Positions 1-8,300 of a DNA stretch of 64,000 nt are shown piece after piece. Origin of the DNA: GCA-002727615 sp964442655 (GTDB taxonomy: Bacteria; Pseudomonadota; Alphaproteobacteria; TMED109); assembly GCA_964442655.1 (NCBI GenBank), contig CAYTZM010000002.1, positions 124,001-188,000 on the forward strand, written 5' to 3'. Made by a program: the position numbers and the translations under genes. The first letter of the stretch is position 1. The number at the start of each line of letters is the position of its first letter. A model generated the notes under the pieces. The model was not told the DNA's origin. It made no database searches and was given only the letters and a program-made list of their open reading frames with translations.

Positions 1-128
1 ATCAATGGATTGAAGAAGGTTATATCAAACCAAAAATTTCTATGAAAGTGCCATTAGAAAATACTCTTGATGCAATGCAGGCAATAGCGGATAGGAAAAT
101 TATAGGCAAAGCAATAGTTAAAATATAA
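1..128 (+). CDS. C-terminal end of a zinc-type/quinone oxidoreductase (MDR superfamily), partial
   Basis: Only the last 41 codons are inside the window, read from base 3 to the TAA at 126-128. The residues (KPKISMKVPLENTLDAMQAI followed by ADRKIIGKAIVKI) match the C-terminal helix and strand of NADPH:quinone oxidoreductase-like medium-chain dehydrogenases, where a DA-x-x-x-(x)-GK-(I/V)-V pattern closes the fold. The MDR protein at 32068-33090 in this window ends in a similar way (LPDALSYMQKGTHLGKITID). The substrate cannot be told from this fragment. It converges on the alpha/beta hydrolase with no spacer. Confidence 0.7.
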   Translation, partial: QWIEEGYIKPKISMKVPLENTLDAMQAIADRKIIGKAIVKI

Positions 129-1241
129 TTATAATTCAGATAAAAAATTCAATAATAGTTTTGTGACTTCTTTTGGTTTTTCTTGTTGCACCCAATGACC
201 TGCAGCTTCTATCAAGAAGAAGGACTTCATATTATTGCAAGCTTTAGATTGCATGTTTTCTAACGCATCAGGTTTTTGGTAAATTCCCCAATCCTTTTTT
301 CCAGCAATAAACATAGACGGAATATTGATTTTACTGTCGCTATAAATCCTCAAATTTGATTGAACTTTATTATCAATCATACACCTATACCAGTTGAGCC
401 CACCTTGAAATTGAGTATTATTAAAAACTTCAACATAATACATTAATTCTTTATTAGTTAACCATTTACAATTATCTATTTCTTCATCAGTTGGCATTTC
501 TAAGTTCACTTGTTCTGCCATGCCTAAAGAGTAATCCATAATATAATATCCAGGCATTTTTTCTAATTCAGAAGCATTCCATGCGTTTAGTTTAAAAGGT
601 TTATTAGCTATCCAATCTCCACTTTTTACATGATAATAAGCTCTAAGAAAATTTTTCATTCCTTGATCTGATTTACACATATCATCATTTGCTATTTTAG
701 AAGAATAATACCATTGATAATGCTTCCTAGGTCGGTCTAAATTTTTTAAATCTCTGTGTATATCAGATTGTGCTTCTATATTACTTGACTCTATAGATGG
801 CATACCATTAAAAGGAGCACTCATTAATACAACTGACTTAAATATATCAGGCCTAATAACTGCTGCATGTGCTGCCACAATTGATCCAAAATCATGACCC
901 ACAAGGCAATCAATAGATTGCTTTTCTAGTGAGTAAACCAAAGAAATAATATCAGTAATTAAATTAGATATTTCATATTCTGAAATATCACCTTCAAAAT
1001 TATTATTCCATCCTTTTGTATAGCCATAACCCCTTTGGTCAGGAGCAATTACATAATAACCTGCATCTGATAACGGTTTTAATATTTTTCTCCAACTATA
1101 AGCTAACTCGGGAAAACCGTGCAGTAAGACAATGCAAGGTTTATTAATATTATCCTCATACCCAGATTCTAATATATGCATTGAAAGACCATTAATATTT
1201 TTAATAACTCTAGATCTAATGCCAACAGGATAATCAACCAT
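129..1241 (-). CDS. Alpha/beta hydrolase, epoxide-hydrolase-like
   Basis: A cytosolic alpha/beta hydrolase of 370 residues from the ATG at 1241. Visible motifs are the oxyanion-hole HGFPE (about residues 41-45), the nucleophile elbow GHDFGS with Asp117, and the C-terminal catalytic His in AAGHWVQQEKP (about 349). An Asp nucleophile with HGFPE fits the epoxide hydrolase/haloalkane dehalogenase branch and not esterases. The length suits soluble epoxide hydrolases with a long cap (about residues 150-300). An in-frame TTG lies 12 bases upstream at 1253; the ATG is preferred because GGTG sits at a usable distance. The substrate is unknown. Confidence 0.8.
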   Translation of the reverse strand: MVDYPVGIRSRVIKNINGLSMHILESGYEDNINKPCIVLLHGFPELAYSWRKILKPLSDAGYYVIAPDQRGYGYTKGWNNNFEGDISEYEISNLITDIISLVYSLEKQSIDCLVGHDFGSIVAAHAAVIRPDIFKSVVLMSAPFNGMPSIESSNIEAQSDIHRDLKNLDRPRKHYQWYYSSKIANDDMCKSDQGMKNFLRAYYHVKSGDWIANKPFKLNAWNASELEKMPGYYIMDYSLGMAEQVNLEMPTDEEIDNCKWLTNKELMYYVEVFNNTQFQGGLNWYRCMIDNKVQSNLRIYSDSKINIPSMFIAGKKDWGIYQKPDALENMQSKACNNMKSFFLIEAAGHWVQQEKPKEVTKLLLNFLSEL

Positions 1242-1334
1242 TACATTCACCAAAAATTTTTAACTTAATCTATAGTATAATAATAAATTCTTAAAGAAGT
1301 TTACAAAAAATAATATATAGTTTAAGCTTTATAA

Positions 1335-1390
1335 AGCGCTGATTTGAGCTCCAGCTTGCGAGCGCTATACAAATACTGCTAAAGAGGTGG
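1335..1390 (+). promoter_or_regulatory. SAM-II riboswitch aptamer
   Basis: The leader of metY carries the SAM-II signature. P1 is AGCGCT at 1335-1340 pairing with AGCGCT at 1361-1366. The loop begins TGATTTG and contains CTTGC just before the 3' P1 strand. Then come an A-rich linker and the conserved TGCTAAAGA at 1377-1385, whose following bases form the pseudoknot. The order and spacing match the alphaproteobacterial metA/metX SAM-II class. It binds S-adenosylmethionine and should switch off the downstream sulfhydrylase when SAM is plentiful. Confidence 0.92.
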
Positions 1391-1436
1391 TTAGGAAACC
1401 ACCAAAGAAATTTGAGTGGTTTTTTTATTTCTTTGG
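1386..1436 (+). terminator. Attenuator region: competing antiterminator and terminator hairpins behind the SAM-II aptamer
   Basis: Three mutually exclusive helices can be drawn. (1) GGTGGTT 1386-1392 with AACCACC 1397-1403. (2) AAACCAC 1396-1402 with GTGGTTT 1416-1422, followed by TTTTATTTCTTT, which looks like an intrinsic terminator. (3) CCAAAGAAA 1402-1410 with TTTCTTTGG 1428-1436. The first helix shares G1386 with the 3' edge of the aptamer, so ligand binding could free AACCACC and favour the terminator. The helices are seen in the sequence; the switching is inferred. Confidence 0.6.
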
Positions 1437-1439
1437 AAA

Positions 1440-1490
1440 CCTTTCCATAAATAAGCTGGAGTTATATTTATACCCAGTTTAATGGGAAGG
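1440..1490 (+). promoter_or_regulatory. Possible ribosome-binding-site sequestering helix of metY
   Basis: The metY Shine-Dalgarno GGGAAGG at 1484-1490 can pair along its whole length with CCTTTCC at 1440-1446 (one G-U pair). It can also form a local hairpin, CCCA 1473-1476 with TGGG 1483-1486. Either would hide the ribosome site, so the leader may act on translation as well as, or instead of, transcription. Confidence 0.45.
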
Positions 1491-1498
1491 AGATTAAT

Positions 1499-2809
1499 AT
1501 GACTAATTATACAAAACCAGAAACTATAGCTCTACATACCGGATGGAGGTCTGATCCAACTACTGGGTCTGTAGCTGTTCCAATTCATCAAACTACTTCT
1601 TTTCAGTTTGATGATACGGACCATGCTGCAAATCTATTTGCATTATCAGAACTTGGCAACATATACACTAGAATAATGAATCCTACTACAGATGTTTTAG
1701 AAAAAAGGATTGCACAATTAGAAGGAGGAGTAGCCGCGTTAGCAACTTCATCAGGACAATCTGCAACCGCAATTGCAATTCAAAATATTGCAAAAAGTGG
1801 AGATAATATTATAAGTTCAACAGATATATATGGAGGTACATGGAATTTATTCGCCAATACATTAAAAGATCAAGGTATTGAAGTTCGTTTTGTAGACCCA
1901 TCTGAACCTAATAATTTTTTAGATGCAACAGATGAAAATACAAGAGCTTATTTTGGCGAAACACTTCCTAACCCTAAACTAAATATTTTCCCAATTACAG
2001 AAGTTGCAGATATTGGAAGAAAAATAGGAATACCCTTAATAATTGATAATACTGCAGCTCCTATTATAATAAAACCAATAACCCACGGAGCAAGTGTAGT
2101 AGTTCATTCTACTACTAAATATATAGGAGGCCATGGAACCAGTATAGGTGGAGTAATCATTGATAGCGGCACTTTTAAATGGGAAGAATTTAAAGAAAGA
2201 CAACCTTTACTTAATAACCCAGACCCTAGCTATCATGGAGCTATATGGACCGAGGCCGCTAAACCTCTTGGACCTATAGCATATATACTTAAGGCTAGAG
2301 TAACTCTCCTTAGAGATATAGGTGGTGCTATGAGCCCATTTAATGCTTTTCAATTTATTCAAGGATTAGAAACTTTACCGTTAAGAATTAGAGAGCAATG
2401 TAAAAATGCAAAATTGGTTGCAGAACATTTATCTTTATCAAAATCAGTAAGTAAAGTAATTTATCCGAGCTTATTCACTGGTGAAAATAAAAAAAGAGTT
2501 GATTCATACCTTGATAATGGTTTCGGTGCTCTTGTTGGGTTTGAAATTGATGGAGGCATTGAAACTGGTAAAAAATTTATTGATTCATTAAAACTATTTT
2601 ACCATGTAGCAAATATAGGAGACTCAAGAAGTCTTGCAATACATCCAGCATCAACTACTCATTCACAATTAAGCGAAGAAGATAAACTAAGAGCTGGAGT
2701 AAATAATTCTTATATTAGATTATCTATAGGAATAGAGCACATCGATGACATAATAAACGATATCGATAATGCCTTAAATAAAGCAAATAAATATATTAAA
2801 GCCGCTTAA
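1499..2809 (+). CDS. metY: O-acetylhomoserine sulfhydrylase (aminocarboxypropyltransferase)
   Basis: A PLP enzyme making homocysteine from O-acetylhomoserine and sulfide, or methionine from methanethiol, in the cytosol. The 436 residues match the Cys/Met-metabolism PLP family. The N-terminus (ALHTGW, then VPIHQTTSFQFDDTDHAANL) is typical of MetY and not MetB/MetC. Tyr57-Arg59 lie in the YTRIMNPT active-site stretch, and the Schiff-base lysine is Lys207 in HSTTKYIGGHG. A strong GGGAAGGAG precedes the ATG. It stands alone behind a SAM-II riboswitch, so SAM feedback is expected. Direct sulfhydrylation suits marine bacteria that take up reduced sulfur. Confidence 0.94.
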   Translation: MTNYTKPETIALHTGWRSDPTTGSVAVPIHQTTSFQFDDTDHAANLFALSELGNIYTRIMNPTTDVLEKRIAQLEGGVAALATSSGQSATAIAIQNIAKSGDNIISSTDIYGGTWNLFANTLKDQGIEVRFVDPSEPNNFLDATDENTRAYFGETLPNPKLNIFPITEVADIGRKIGIPLIIDNTAAPIIIKPITHGASVVVHSTTKYIGGHGTSIGGVIIDSGTFKWEEFKERQPLLNNPDPSYHGAIWTEAAKPLGPIAYILKARVTLLRDIGGAMSPFNAFQFIQGLETLPLRIREQCKNAKLVAEHLSLSKSVSKVIYPSLFTGENKKRVDSYLDNGFGALVGFEIDGGIETGKKFIDSLKLFYHVANIGDSRSLAIHPASTTHSQLSEEDKLRAGVNNSYIRLSIGIEHIDDIINDIDNALNKANKYIKAA

Positions 2810-2820
2810 TATTTTTAATA

Positions 2821-2858
2821 TAATATAGTCTGATAAACTATAATATCAGACTATATTA
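2821..2858. terminator. Bidirectional intrinsic terminator between convergent genes
   Basis: A perfect 15-bp stem (TAATATAGTCTGATA 2821-2835 with its complement 2844-2858) encloses an 8-nt loop. It lies between the metY stop and the stop codon of the minus-strand gene ending at 2856, so it can serve both. Flanks are AT-rich and lack a clean long T-run. Confidence 0.7.
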
Positions 2859-3428
2859 TAAAATAGGATCATCTTCTACTTCATCATCTTTTTTTGGTTC
2901 TTCAGGCATAGGAAGGTTCATAAATCTAATTTTTGACCCATTATGAACTGGTATTTCAGTATTATTAATTATGCTATCAAACTTACCAGACCTAATTAAT
3001 GCATCAGTTATTCTCCAAGTATGGCTATCTGGCATTTTAGGTCGAGCCATAAGTAACATATCACCAAAATCATAAACTATATTCACACTAACTGGAGAAA
3101 ATTCACTAAATACTCCTGTTCCATAAAGTAAAGATATAGCAACATCTTTAGATAAAACTACTAGAGGCATTTGGTCAGTTGATAGTAAATTATATACCCT
3201 TCTAAACCCTCTTGCCCTTGCTGGTCTTGCTCTTGATTCAGGTAAAGTTTGTTCAAGTGAATCAATTATCTTTTTAGAAAATGGATAGCTTTCTTCGTCT
3301 TCAATAACACTTAAGATAAGCATATGCCTCATTCTATAGACTTGCCATTGTCCCCAGGGCGCATGACCCATCAAAAATAAAGAAGATAAAAACAAACCCA
3401 CATTAAAAAATATTCGACGATTAATCAT
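2856..3428 (-). CDS. Small exported TAXI-like (TRAP receptor-related) protein, function unknown
   Basis: 190 residues starting at ATG with an N-terminal hydrophobic segment (about 7-21), so membrane-anchored or exported. The body (VVLSKDVAISLLYGTG, then VNIVYDFGDMLLMARP) resembles the ligand-binding core of TAXI-type TRAP solute receptors in miniature. The C-terminus is acidic and low-complexity (EEPKKDDEVEDD). No transporter genes are adjacent. It lies downstream of the acetamidase-family gene, separated by a hairpin that looks like a terminator. The family assignment is tentative and rests on overall pattern, not a catalytic motif. Confidence 0.5.
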   Translation of the reverse strand: MINRRIFFNVGLFLSSLFLMGHAPWGQWQVYRMRHMLILSVIEDEESYPFSKKIIDSLEQTLPESRARPARARGFRRVYNLLSTDQMPLVVLSKDVAISLLYGTGVFSEFSPVSVNIVYDFGDMLLMARPKMPDSHTWRITDALIRSGKFDSIINNTEIPVHNGSKIRFMNLPMPEEPKKDDEVEDDPIL

Positions 3429-3445
3429 ATCAAAAAAATCTTTAA

Positions 3446-3476
3446 TTAGAGAGGTATAAATAATATACCTCTCTAA
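3446..3476 (-). terminator. Intrinsic terminator downstream of the acetamidase-family gene
   Basis: A 13-bp stem (TTAGAGAGGTATA 3446-3458 with TATACCTCTCTAA 3464-3476) and AATAA loop. On the minus strand it is followed within six bases by a run of seven T. It separates the two minus-strand genes. Confidence 0.72.
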
Positions 3477-3488
3477 AAAATTAAGTAT

Positions 3489-4739
3489 TTAATTGCGGTA
3501 TTTGTTAAAAACATCCAAGTTTAAGACTGCCGTAACAACAAAATTAGGAACATCCACAACCTGTCCCACTCTTAAATCTACTGCAACAGAACATAATATA
3601 TAAGCTTGTTCTCTAGTTAAGCCATGTTCTCTTACAATATAATCTATCATTTGAATTAATGCATGACGAGCAGCTGCAGTTAAATCTTCAGATAAATTAT
3701 CTAAGTTCGTTATTTTTTCAGAACCTAAATACCCATGATAAGGAAGACTAACTCCTTTACCTTTTAGCGGAATACCAACAGTTTGATAAAAACGAGTAGG
3801 CTCAATATCTCTTATCTCATCATTACCTACGGTAACAGGCATATCCATATTTTTGCCGCCGCCTTTGATAATTCTAGTCCTTAAGACATTAATAGCTCCC
3901 ATTTCTATAGCTGTACCGGAAACTTCACCGTCACCTTGTGCATAATGAACATCGCCTGTAAAAATTCCACATCCATCTATAAAGCAAGGAAATATAATTT
4001 TAGTCCCAATTTGCATCTGTTGTACATCCATGTTGCCACCATTTTCTCTTGGAGGAATGGTTCTTAAACAATCATCAGCGTGACTACCTCCTTCTCCACA
4101 AACAGCCGCAGGCAAAGCCCCTCCTGTTGATGGACCAAGAACAACACCACCAGCAACAGCTAAATCTGCTTCACGAGCCTTCCAAGCCACAACTTCAGGT
4201 AATCCTGGTAAAACACCAATAGATCCTGGAAACGCTTCAAAAGGAACTGTAATTCCTGGCATTCCATCTGATACAGCGCCAATTCTAGTTAATTTCCAAT
4301 TTACAATATATGGATCTGGAAATAAATCTCTTAAAAACCCAAAACCAGGTGCTATTACCGTATATCCATATTCATCAGGAATAATATCAACTACTTCTAC
4401 TTCTAACGCGTCACCTCTTTTCGCTCCATTTATATGAACTGGACCGGTCATAGGATGCACCAAGCCCAAATCTACAGTAGATAAATCATCTGCTATAGAA
4501 TCAAGAGTAAATTGACTATCTAACGCATCTCTAGAATGTAAAATAATAATATCTCCTGGATTTGCCTTAGCCACCATAGGTATTGCCGGATGATACCTAT
4601 TAAAACAATTAGCGTCATCTATACAATGAGCCCCTTTTTTAGTTACTTCGACCTTATTCATCCACTTTTGGTCTGTTGTGTCCGCAAACACTACAGAGGC
4701 AAATAAAGTCAAGAATATTGTTGTAAATATATACTTCAT
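3489..4739 (-). CDS. Exported acetamidase/formamidase-family protein
   Basis: 416 residues with a Sec signal peptide (MKYIFTTIFLTLFASVVFA, cleavage near residue 19) and an FmdA/AmdA fold. Family hallmarks include HPMTGPVHINGAKRGDALEVE, the metal/active-site stretch DVHYAQGDGEVSGTAIE, and a C-terminal DLRVGQVVD-type strand. Members hydrolyse formamide or short amides to ammonia and a carboxylate. Most bacterial homologues are cytoplasmic, so a signal peptide points to periplasmic use of amides. A strong GGGGAGAG precedes the ATG. The physiological substrate is not known. Confidence 0.85.
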   Translation of the reverse strand: MKYIFTTIFLTLFASVVFADTTDQKWMNKVEVTKKGAHCIDDANCFNRYHPAIPMVAKANPGDIIILHSRDALDSQFTLDSIADDLSTVDLGLVHPMTGPVHINGAKRGDALEVEVVDIIPDEYGYTVIAPGFGFLRDLFPDPYIVNWKLTRIGAVSDGMPGITVPFEAFPGSIGVLPGLPEVVAWKAREADLAVAGGVVLGPSTGGALPAAVCGEGGSHADDCLRTIPPRENGGNMDVQQMQIGTKIIFPCFIDGCGIFTGDVHYAQGDGEVSGTAIEMGAINVLRTRIIKGGGKNMDMPVTVGNDEIRDIEPTRFYQTVGIPLKGKGVSLPYHGYLGSEKITNLDNLSEDLTAAARHALIQMIDYIVREHGLTREQAYILCSVAVDLRVGQVVDVPNFVVTAVLNLDVFNKYRN

Positions 4740-4849
4740 AAAATCTCTCCCCTTAAAATATATAAAAGTACATTAATTTTAAGCATAAATAGTCGTCTTT
4801 GTATAATAAAACTTATAAATTTTAGAAGAAAGAATGTCGGTAAAAAATA

Positions 4850-6454
4850 TTAAGTATTGTTTTTTATAAATTCAGATACTTTTTCTCCTACCATAATACA
4901 AGCGGCATTTATATTTCCAGAAGGAATAGTAGGAAATATCGAGGCATCTGCTACTCTAAGATTAGTAATGCCATGTACTTTTAATTGATCATTTACTACT
5001 GTATTAGATCCAGAACCCATTCTACAAGTGCCAGATGGATGAAATCCAGTTTCTGCATTTTCTCTTATAAAATTTTCGATTTCATCATCAGTAGAAATTT
5101 TTTCTCCAGGAGCATGTTCATAGTCTCTGATATGATCCATGGGTTTAGCTTCAACTATCTTTCTCATAATTTTAACAGCATCTATTAAAACTTTTTTATC
5201 TCTTTCATCACTAAAAAAATTAAACTTTATTTTAGGATGCATTTCAGGCTTATTAGAAGAAATATGAATTGACCCCATGCTATTAGGGCGTAATTGATAA
5301 CAAGCTGCAGCCATACCAGGAAAATCGTGAAAAACTCTTTTCTTTAAACTTCCAACTGAGAATGGAATATATTGTATTTGTATATCTGGTGTTTCAAGAT
5401 TTTTCTGTGTTTTTAAAAATGCTATTACTGACGCAGCAGGCATGCTAAACAAACCTTTTCGCATAGTTGCATACTTTATGATTTCGCCTATTCTCTTTAT
5501 ACCTCTTCCTTTATGATTATATGAAGCATTTCGCATCTTAAGTTTCCATTGAATTCTAGCCATAAAATGATCCTGAAAATTTTCCCCGACAGCAGGAAGA
5601 TCATGATTTACTTCTATCCCATATTTCTTTAATATTTCAGAGTTTCCAATTCCAGAAAGTTCTAAAACTTGTGGAGAAGAAACAGCACCTGCAGATAAAA
5701 TTACCTCCTTATTACAGTGAACATGAATTAAAAAATTATTCTTTTTATAGGTAACCCCATAACATTTTTTATTTTTAAGTAATAACTTTTGAGTCATTGC
5801 TTCTGTTAAAATAGTAAGATTTTTTCTTTTTAAAATAGGTTTCAAATAACATTGATTTGTACTCATCCTCCTACCATTACTAATAGTAGCTTGAATTCTA
5901 GCAATACCCTCTTGATCAAAACCATTATAATCTTTATTTCTAATGTAGCCTAACGACTCAGCCGATTTAAACAAAGCCTCATAAAGAGGATTTTCATCAT
6001 TTAATTCACTTATTCCTAAGAGACCTGAAGACCCTCTATAATCATTGGTACTATTTTTATAATTTTCTATCTTTTTAAATACTTTTGAAACTTCTTCCCA
6101 GCTCCAACCTTTATTACCATACTGAGACCAAGTATCATAATCTAGACTTTGACCTCTAACATAAACTAGCCCATTTATAGAACTAGAACCTCCTAACATT
6201 TTCCCTCGAGGAATTGGAATATTTCTATTAGCCGTTCCCTCTTCAGGAGCGGATCTATACCTCCAATTGACTCCTGGCTTGTTAATAAAAAGACCAAAAC
6301 TCATTGGCATTTGCGCAAAAGGATGCTCTCCTCTACCCGCCTCTATTAATAAAACAGAATTTTTAGAATTTTCTGATAAACGATTTGCTATAACAGAACC
6401 CGCAGAACCCGCCCCAATAATGACATAATCAAAAACTTGTATTTCATTCTTCAT
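4850..6454 (-). CDS. GMC-family FAD oxidoreductase (choline/alcohol dehydrogenase type)
   Basis: 534 residues. The N-terminal FAD fold shows YVIIGAGSAGSVIANRLS (about 11-28); PRGKMLGGSSSINGLVYVRG is the second GMC signature. The C-terminus holds the catalytic His in TGFHPSGTCRMG and the Asn in IPSGNINAACIMVGEK. These residues are intact, so it should oxidise a primary alcohol. BetA-like choline or AlkJ-like alcohol dehydrogenases are the closest types, and sequence alone does not decide. The gene overlaps the end of the epimerase by 11 bases and is probably cotranscribed with it. Confidence 0.88.
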   Translation of the reverse strand: MKNEIQVFDYVIIGAGSAGSVIANRLSENSKNSVLLIEAGRGEHPFAQMPMSFGLFINKPGVNWRYRSAPEEGTANRNIPIPRGKMLGGSSSINGLVYVRGQSLDYDTWSQYGNKGWSWEEVSKVFKKIENYKNSTNDYRGSSGLLGISELNDENPLYEALFKSAESLGYIRNKDYNGFDQEGIARIQATISNGRRMSTNQCYLKPILKRKNLTILTEAMTQKLLLKNKKCYGVTYKKNNFLIHVHCNKEVILSAGAVSSPQVLELSGIGNSEILKKYGIEVNHDLPAVGENFQDHFMARIQWKLKMRNASYNHKGRGIKRIGEIIKYATMRKGLFSMPAASVIAFLKTQKNLETPDIQIQYIPFSVGSLKKRVFHDFPGMAAACYQLRPNSMGSIHISSNKPEMHPKIKFNFFSDERDKKVLIDAVKIMRKIVEAKPMDHIRDYEHAPGEKISTDDEIENFIRENAETGFHPSGTCRMGSGSNTVVNDQLKVHGITNLRVADASIFPTIPSGNINAACIMVGEKVSEFIKNNT

Positions 6455-7409
6455 TAAAATTTTTATATCCCTTTACCATATTATGAATATCATCATCCAA
6501 TGTTATTCTTGGCTTCCAACCCAACGTTCTTTTTATTTTACTATTATCAATTATCAGTGAATTAAATATCTTTTCTGCCATTCTAGATTTTCCAATAGGC
6601 CATAATAATATTTGTAACAATTTTTTATTAACTTTAATTTTCACTAACTTCTTATTTAATTTATTCGCTATAACGCTATATAAATCTTCAGGATTAACAG
6701 GAATATCGTCGGATATTAAATAAACATTATTATGTGAGTTTTTATTATATAAAATTCTAATTATTGCATCTATTAAATTATTTAACGATAAAATTGACCT
6801 TTTATTCTCTCCACTAATAGATGGTAATGGTAGACCTTTTTCAACATGCTTAATTAATTTTAATAAATTTCCCTTTGCTCCTTTTCCATATATAAGTGGT
6901 GGCCTAAGTACCACATAAGAAATATTGTTTTTAATAGAGTCTTTAATCAAGATGTTTTCTGATTCCAACTTGGAAATACCATAGGCGTCTTTTGGTAAAG
7001 TCTCAGATTTTTCTGTATACTCAATTTTATTATTGCTGAAACCTTCTCCATTAACCTTAATTGAAGAAAGCATTAATATAAACTTAACATTCTTTTTAAC
7101 AGCAAGATTTATAATATTTTCTGTACCAAGAACATTAGTCTTATAGTAATCTTTATAATTATTATTTTGAGAATGAGTTTTTGCAGCTAAATGAATAACA
7201 ATATCTATTTTTTGTATATGTGAAATACTAACACCTTGAGAAATATCATTAACTAATAAATTTTCATAAGATTTTGAATTGAATATGTTTATATTTTTTC
7301 TAACTAATCCTATTACTTTATGTCCTTCTGCTAGTAATTTCTTAATTAATTCCTTACCAATAAAGCCGGAAGCGCCTGTAACTAAAATTATATATTTATT
7401 TTTATTCAC
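6444..7409 (-). CDS. NAD-dependent epimerase/dehydratase (extended SDR, GalE/WbpP type)
   Basis: 321 residues from a GTG start. The Rossmann motif is TGASGFIGKEL (about 11-21), and the catalytic pair is in YGISKLESE (YxxxK). RPPLIYGKGAKGN is the substrate-loop signature of nucleotide-sugar epimerases. The C-terminal IKRTLGWKPRITLDDDI is usual in this group. It probably makes a UDP-sugar for surface polysaccharide, which fits the adjacent glycosyltransferase genes. It is read divergently from the GT2 gene, with 96 bases between them and no promoter I could define. Confidence 0.82.
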   Translation of the reverse strand: MNKNKYIILVTGASGFIGKELIKKLLAEGHKVIGLVRKNINIFNSKSYENLLVNDISQGVSISHIQKIDIVIHLAAKTHSQNNNYKDYYKTNVLGTENIINLAVKKNVKFILMLSSIKVNGEGFSNNKIEYTEKSETLPKDAYGISKLESENILIKDSIKNNISYVVLRPPLIYGKGAKGNLLKLIKHVEKGLPLPSISGENKRSILSLNNLIDAIIRILYNKNSHNNVYLISDDIPVNPEDLYSVIANKLNKKLVKIKVNKKLLQILLWPIGKSRMAEKIFNSLIIDNSKIKRTLGWKPRITLDDDIHNMVKGYKNFNEE

Positions 7410-7505
7410 AATTATATATCCAATAAAAAGTATGATAGTATTTGTTTAACTTACTTTAATTAATATTTGTCATAACTTATATTTATATAGTATTTATGGA
7501 TCAAT

Positions 7506-8300
7506 ATGAACTCTAATAATAAAATTAAATTATCCGCTTTAATAATAGCTAGAAATGAAGAAAAAAACTTAGACAGCTGTCTAAAAACCCTTCTAACAAT
7601 TAATGAAATTGTTGTTGTTCTAGACAGAACTACTGATAATTCAATAAATATAGCTAAAAAATATAACGCTATAATATATGAAGGTAGTTGGACTTCTGAG
7701 GGCGAAAGAAGAAACTTAGGTATATCAAAATGCAATAATAATTGGATTTTTGAAATAGATGCTGACGAAAGAGCTAACAAAGAATTAGTAGAAGAAATAA
7801 CTCACAAAATAAACACAATAACTCCTAGTACAGAAGGGTATTATTTAATACCATTTGATAATTTTATAGGAAAAAAAAGAGTTCGTTATGGCTGGGGAGC
7901 TTCATGGGGGGTTTCTGCAAAACCATGTTTATTTCATAAAAACAGTAAAGTATGGGGTAATGAAACTATTCATCCTAAAGTTACTTTAAAAAATAAATTA
8001 GGATTTTTAGAAAATAGAATAGAGCATTACGTAGATGAAAATATATCAGATATGATTATGAGACTAGATAGATATACTACTGTAAAAGCAATAGAAATAA
8101 GAAATTCTAATAAAAATATTCCTCCTTTATGGATAACTATTAGGAGAGCTCTAACTAGATTTTATAAATGTTATATAACAAGAAAAGGGTTCAAGGAAAG
8201 AGGCTGGGGATTTTTAAATGCTGTATTTGCATCTTTATTTGTTTTAATTAGTTATATTAAAGCTGATTTAGAAAATGATGACAATACACCAAAATATTAA
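7506..8300 (+). CDS. Glycosyltransferase family 2 (lipopolysaccharide-core type)
   Basis: 264 residues, GT-A fold. It starts LSALIIARNEEKNLDSCLKT, the nucleotide-binding beginning of GT2. The metal-binding DxD is in FEIDADERA. The later part (KVWGNETIHPKV, then LENRIEHYVDENISDMI) matches the WaaE/LpcC-like group acting on LPS inner core. A short amphipathic or hydrophobic segment near the C-terminus (about 240-255) may contact the membrane. It converges on the GT4 gene with a 4-base overlap. Acceptor and donor sugars are unknown. Confidence 0.85.
   Translation: MNSNNKIKLSALIIARNEEKNLDSCLKTLLTINEIVVVLDRTTDNSINIAKKYNAIIYEGSWTSEGERRNLGISKCNNNWIFEIDADERANKELVEEITHKINTITPSTEGYYLIPFDNFIGKKRVRYGWGASWGVSAKPCLFHKNSKVWGNETIHPKVTLKNKLGFLENRIEHYVDENISDMIMRLDRYTTVKAIEIRNSNKNIPPLWITIRRALTRFYKCYITRKGFKERGWGFLNAVFASLFVLISYIKADLENDDNTPKY

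Noticed and set aside
7460..7780. Minus-strand frame opposite the GT2 gene, and similar antisense frames across the window (for example 4985-5188, 22183-22521, 40913-41185)
   Set aside because: They lie wholly or largely opposite well-supported genes, lack ribosome sites and have no recognisable families.
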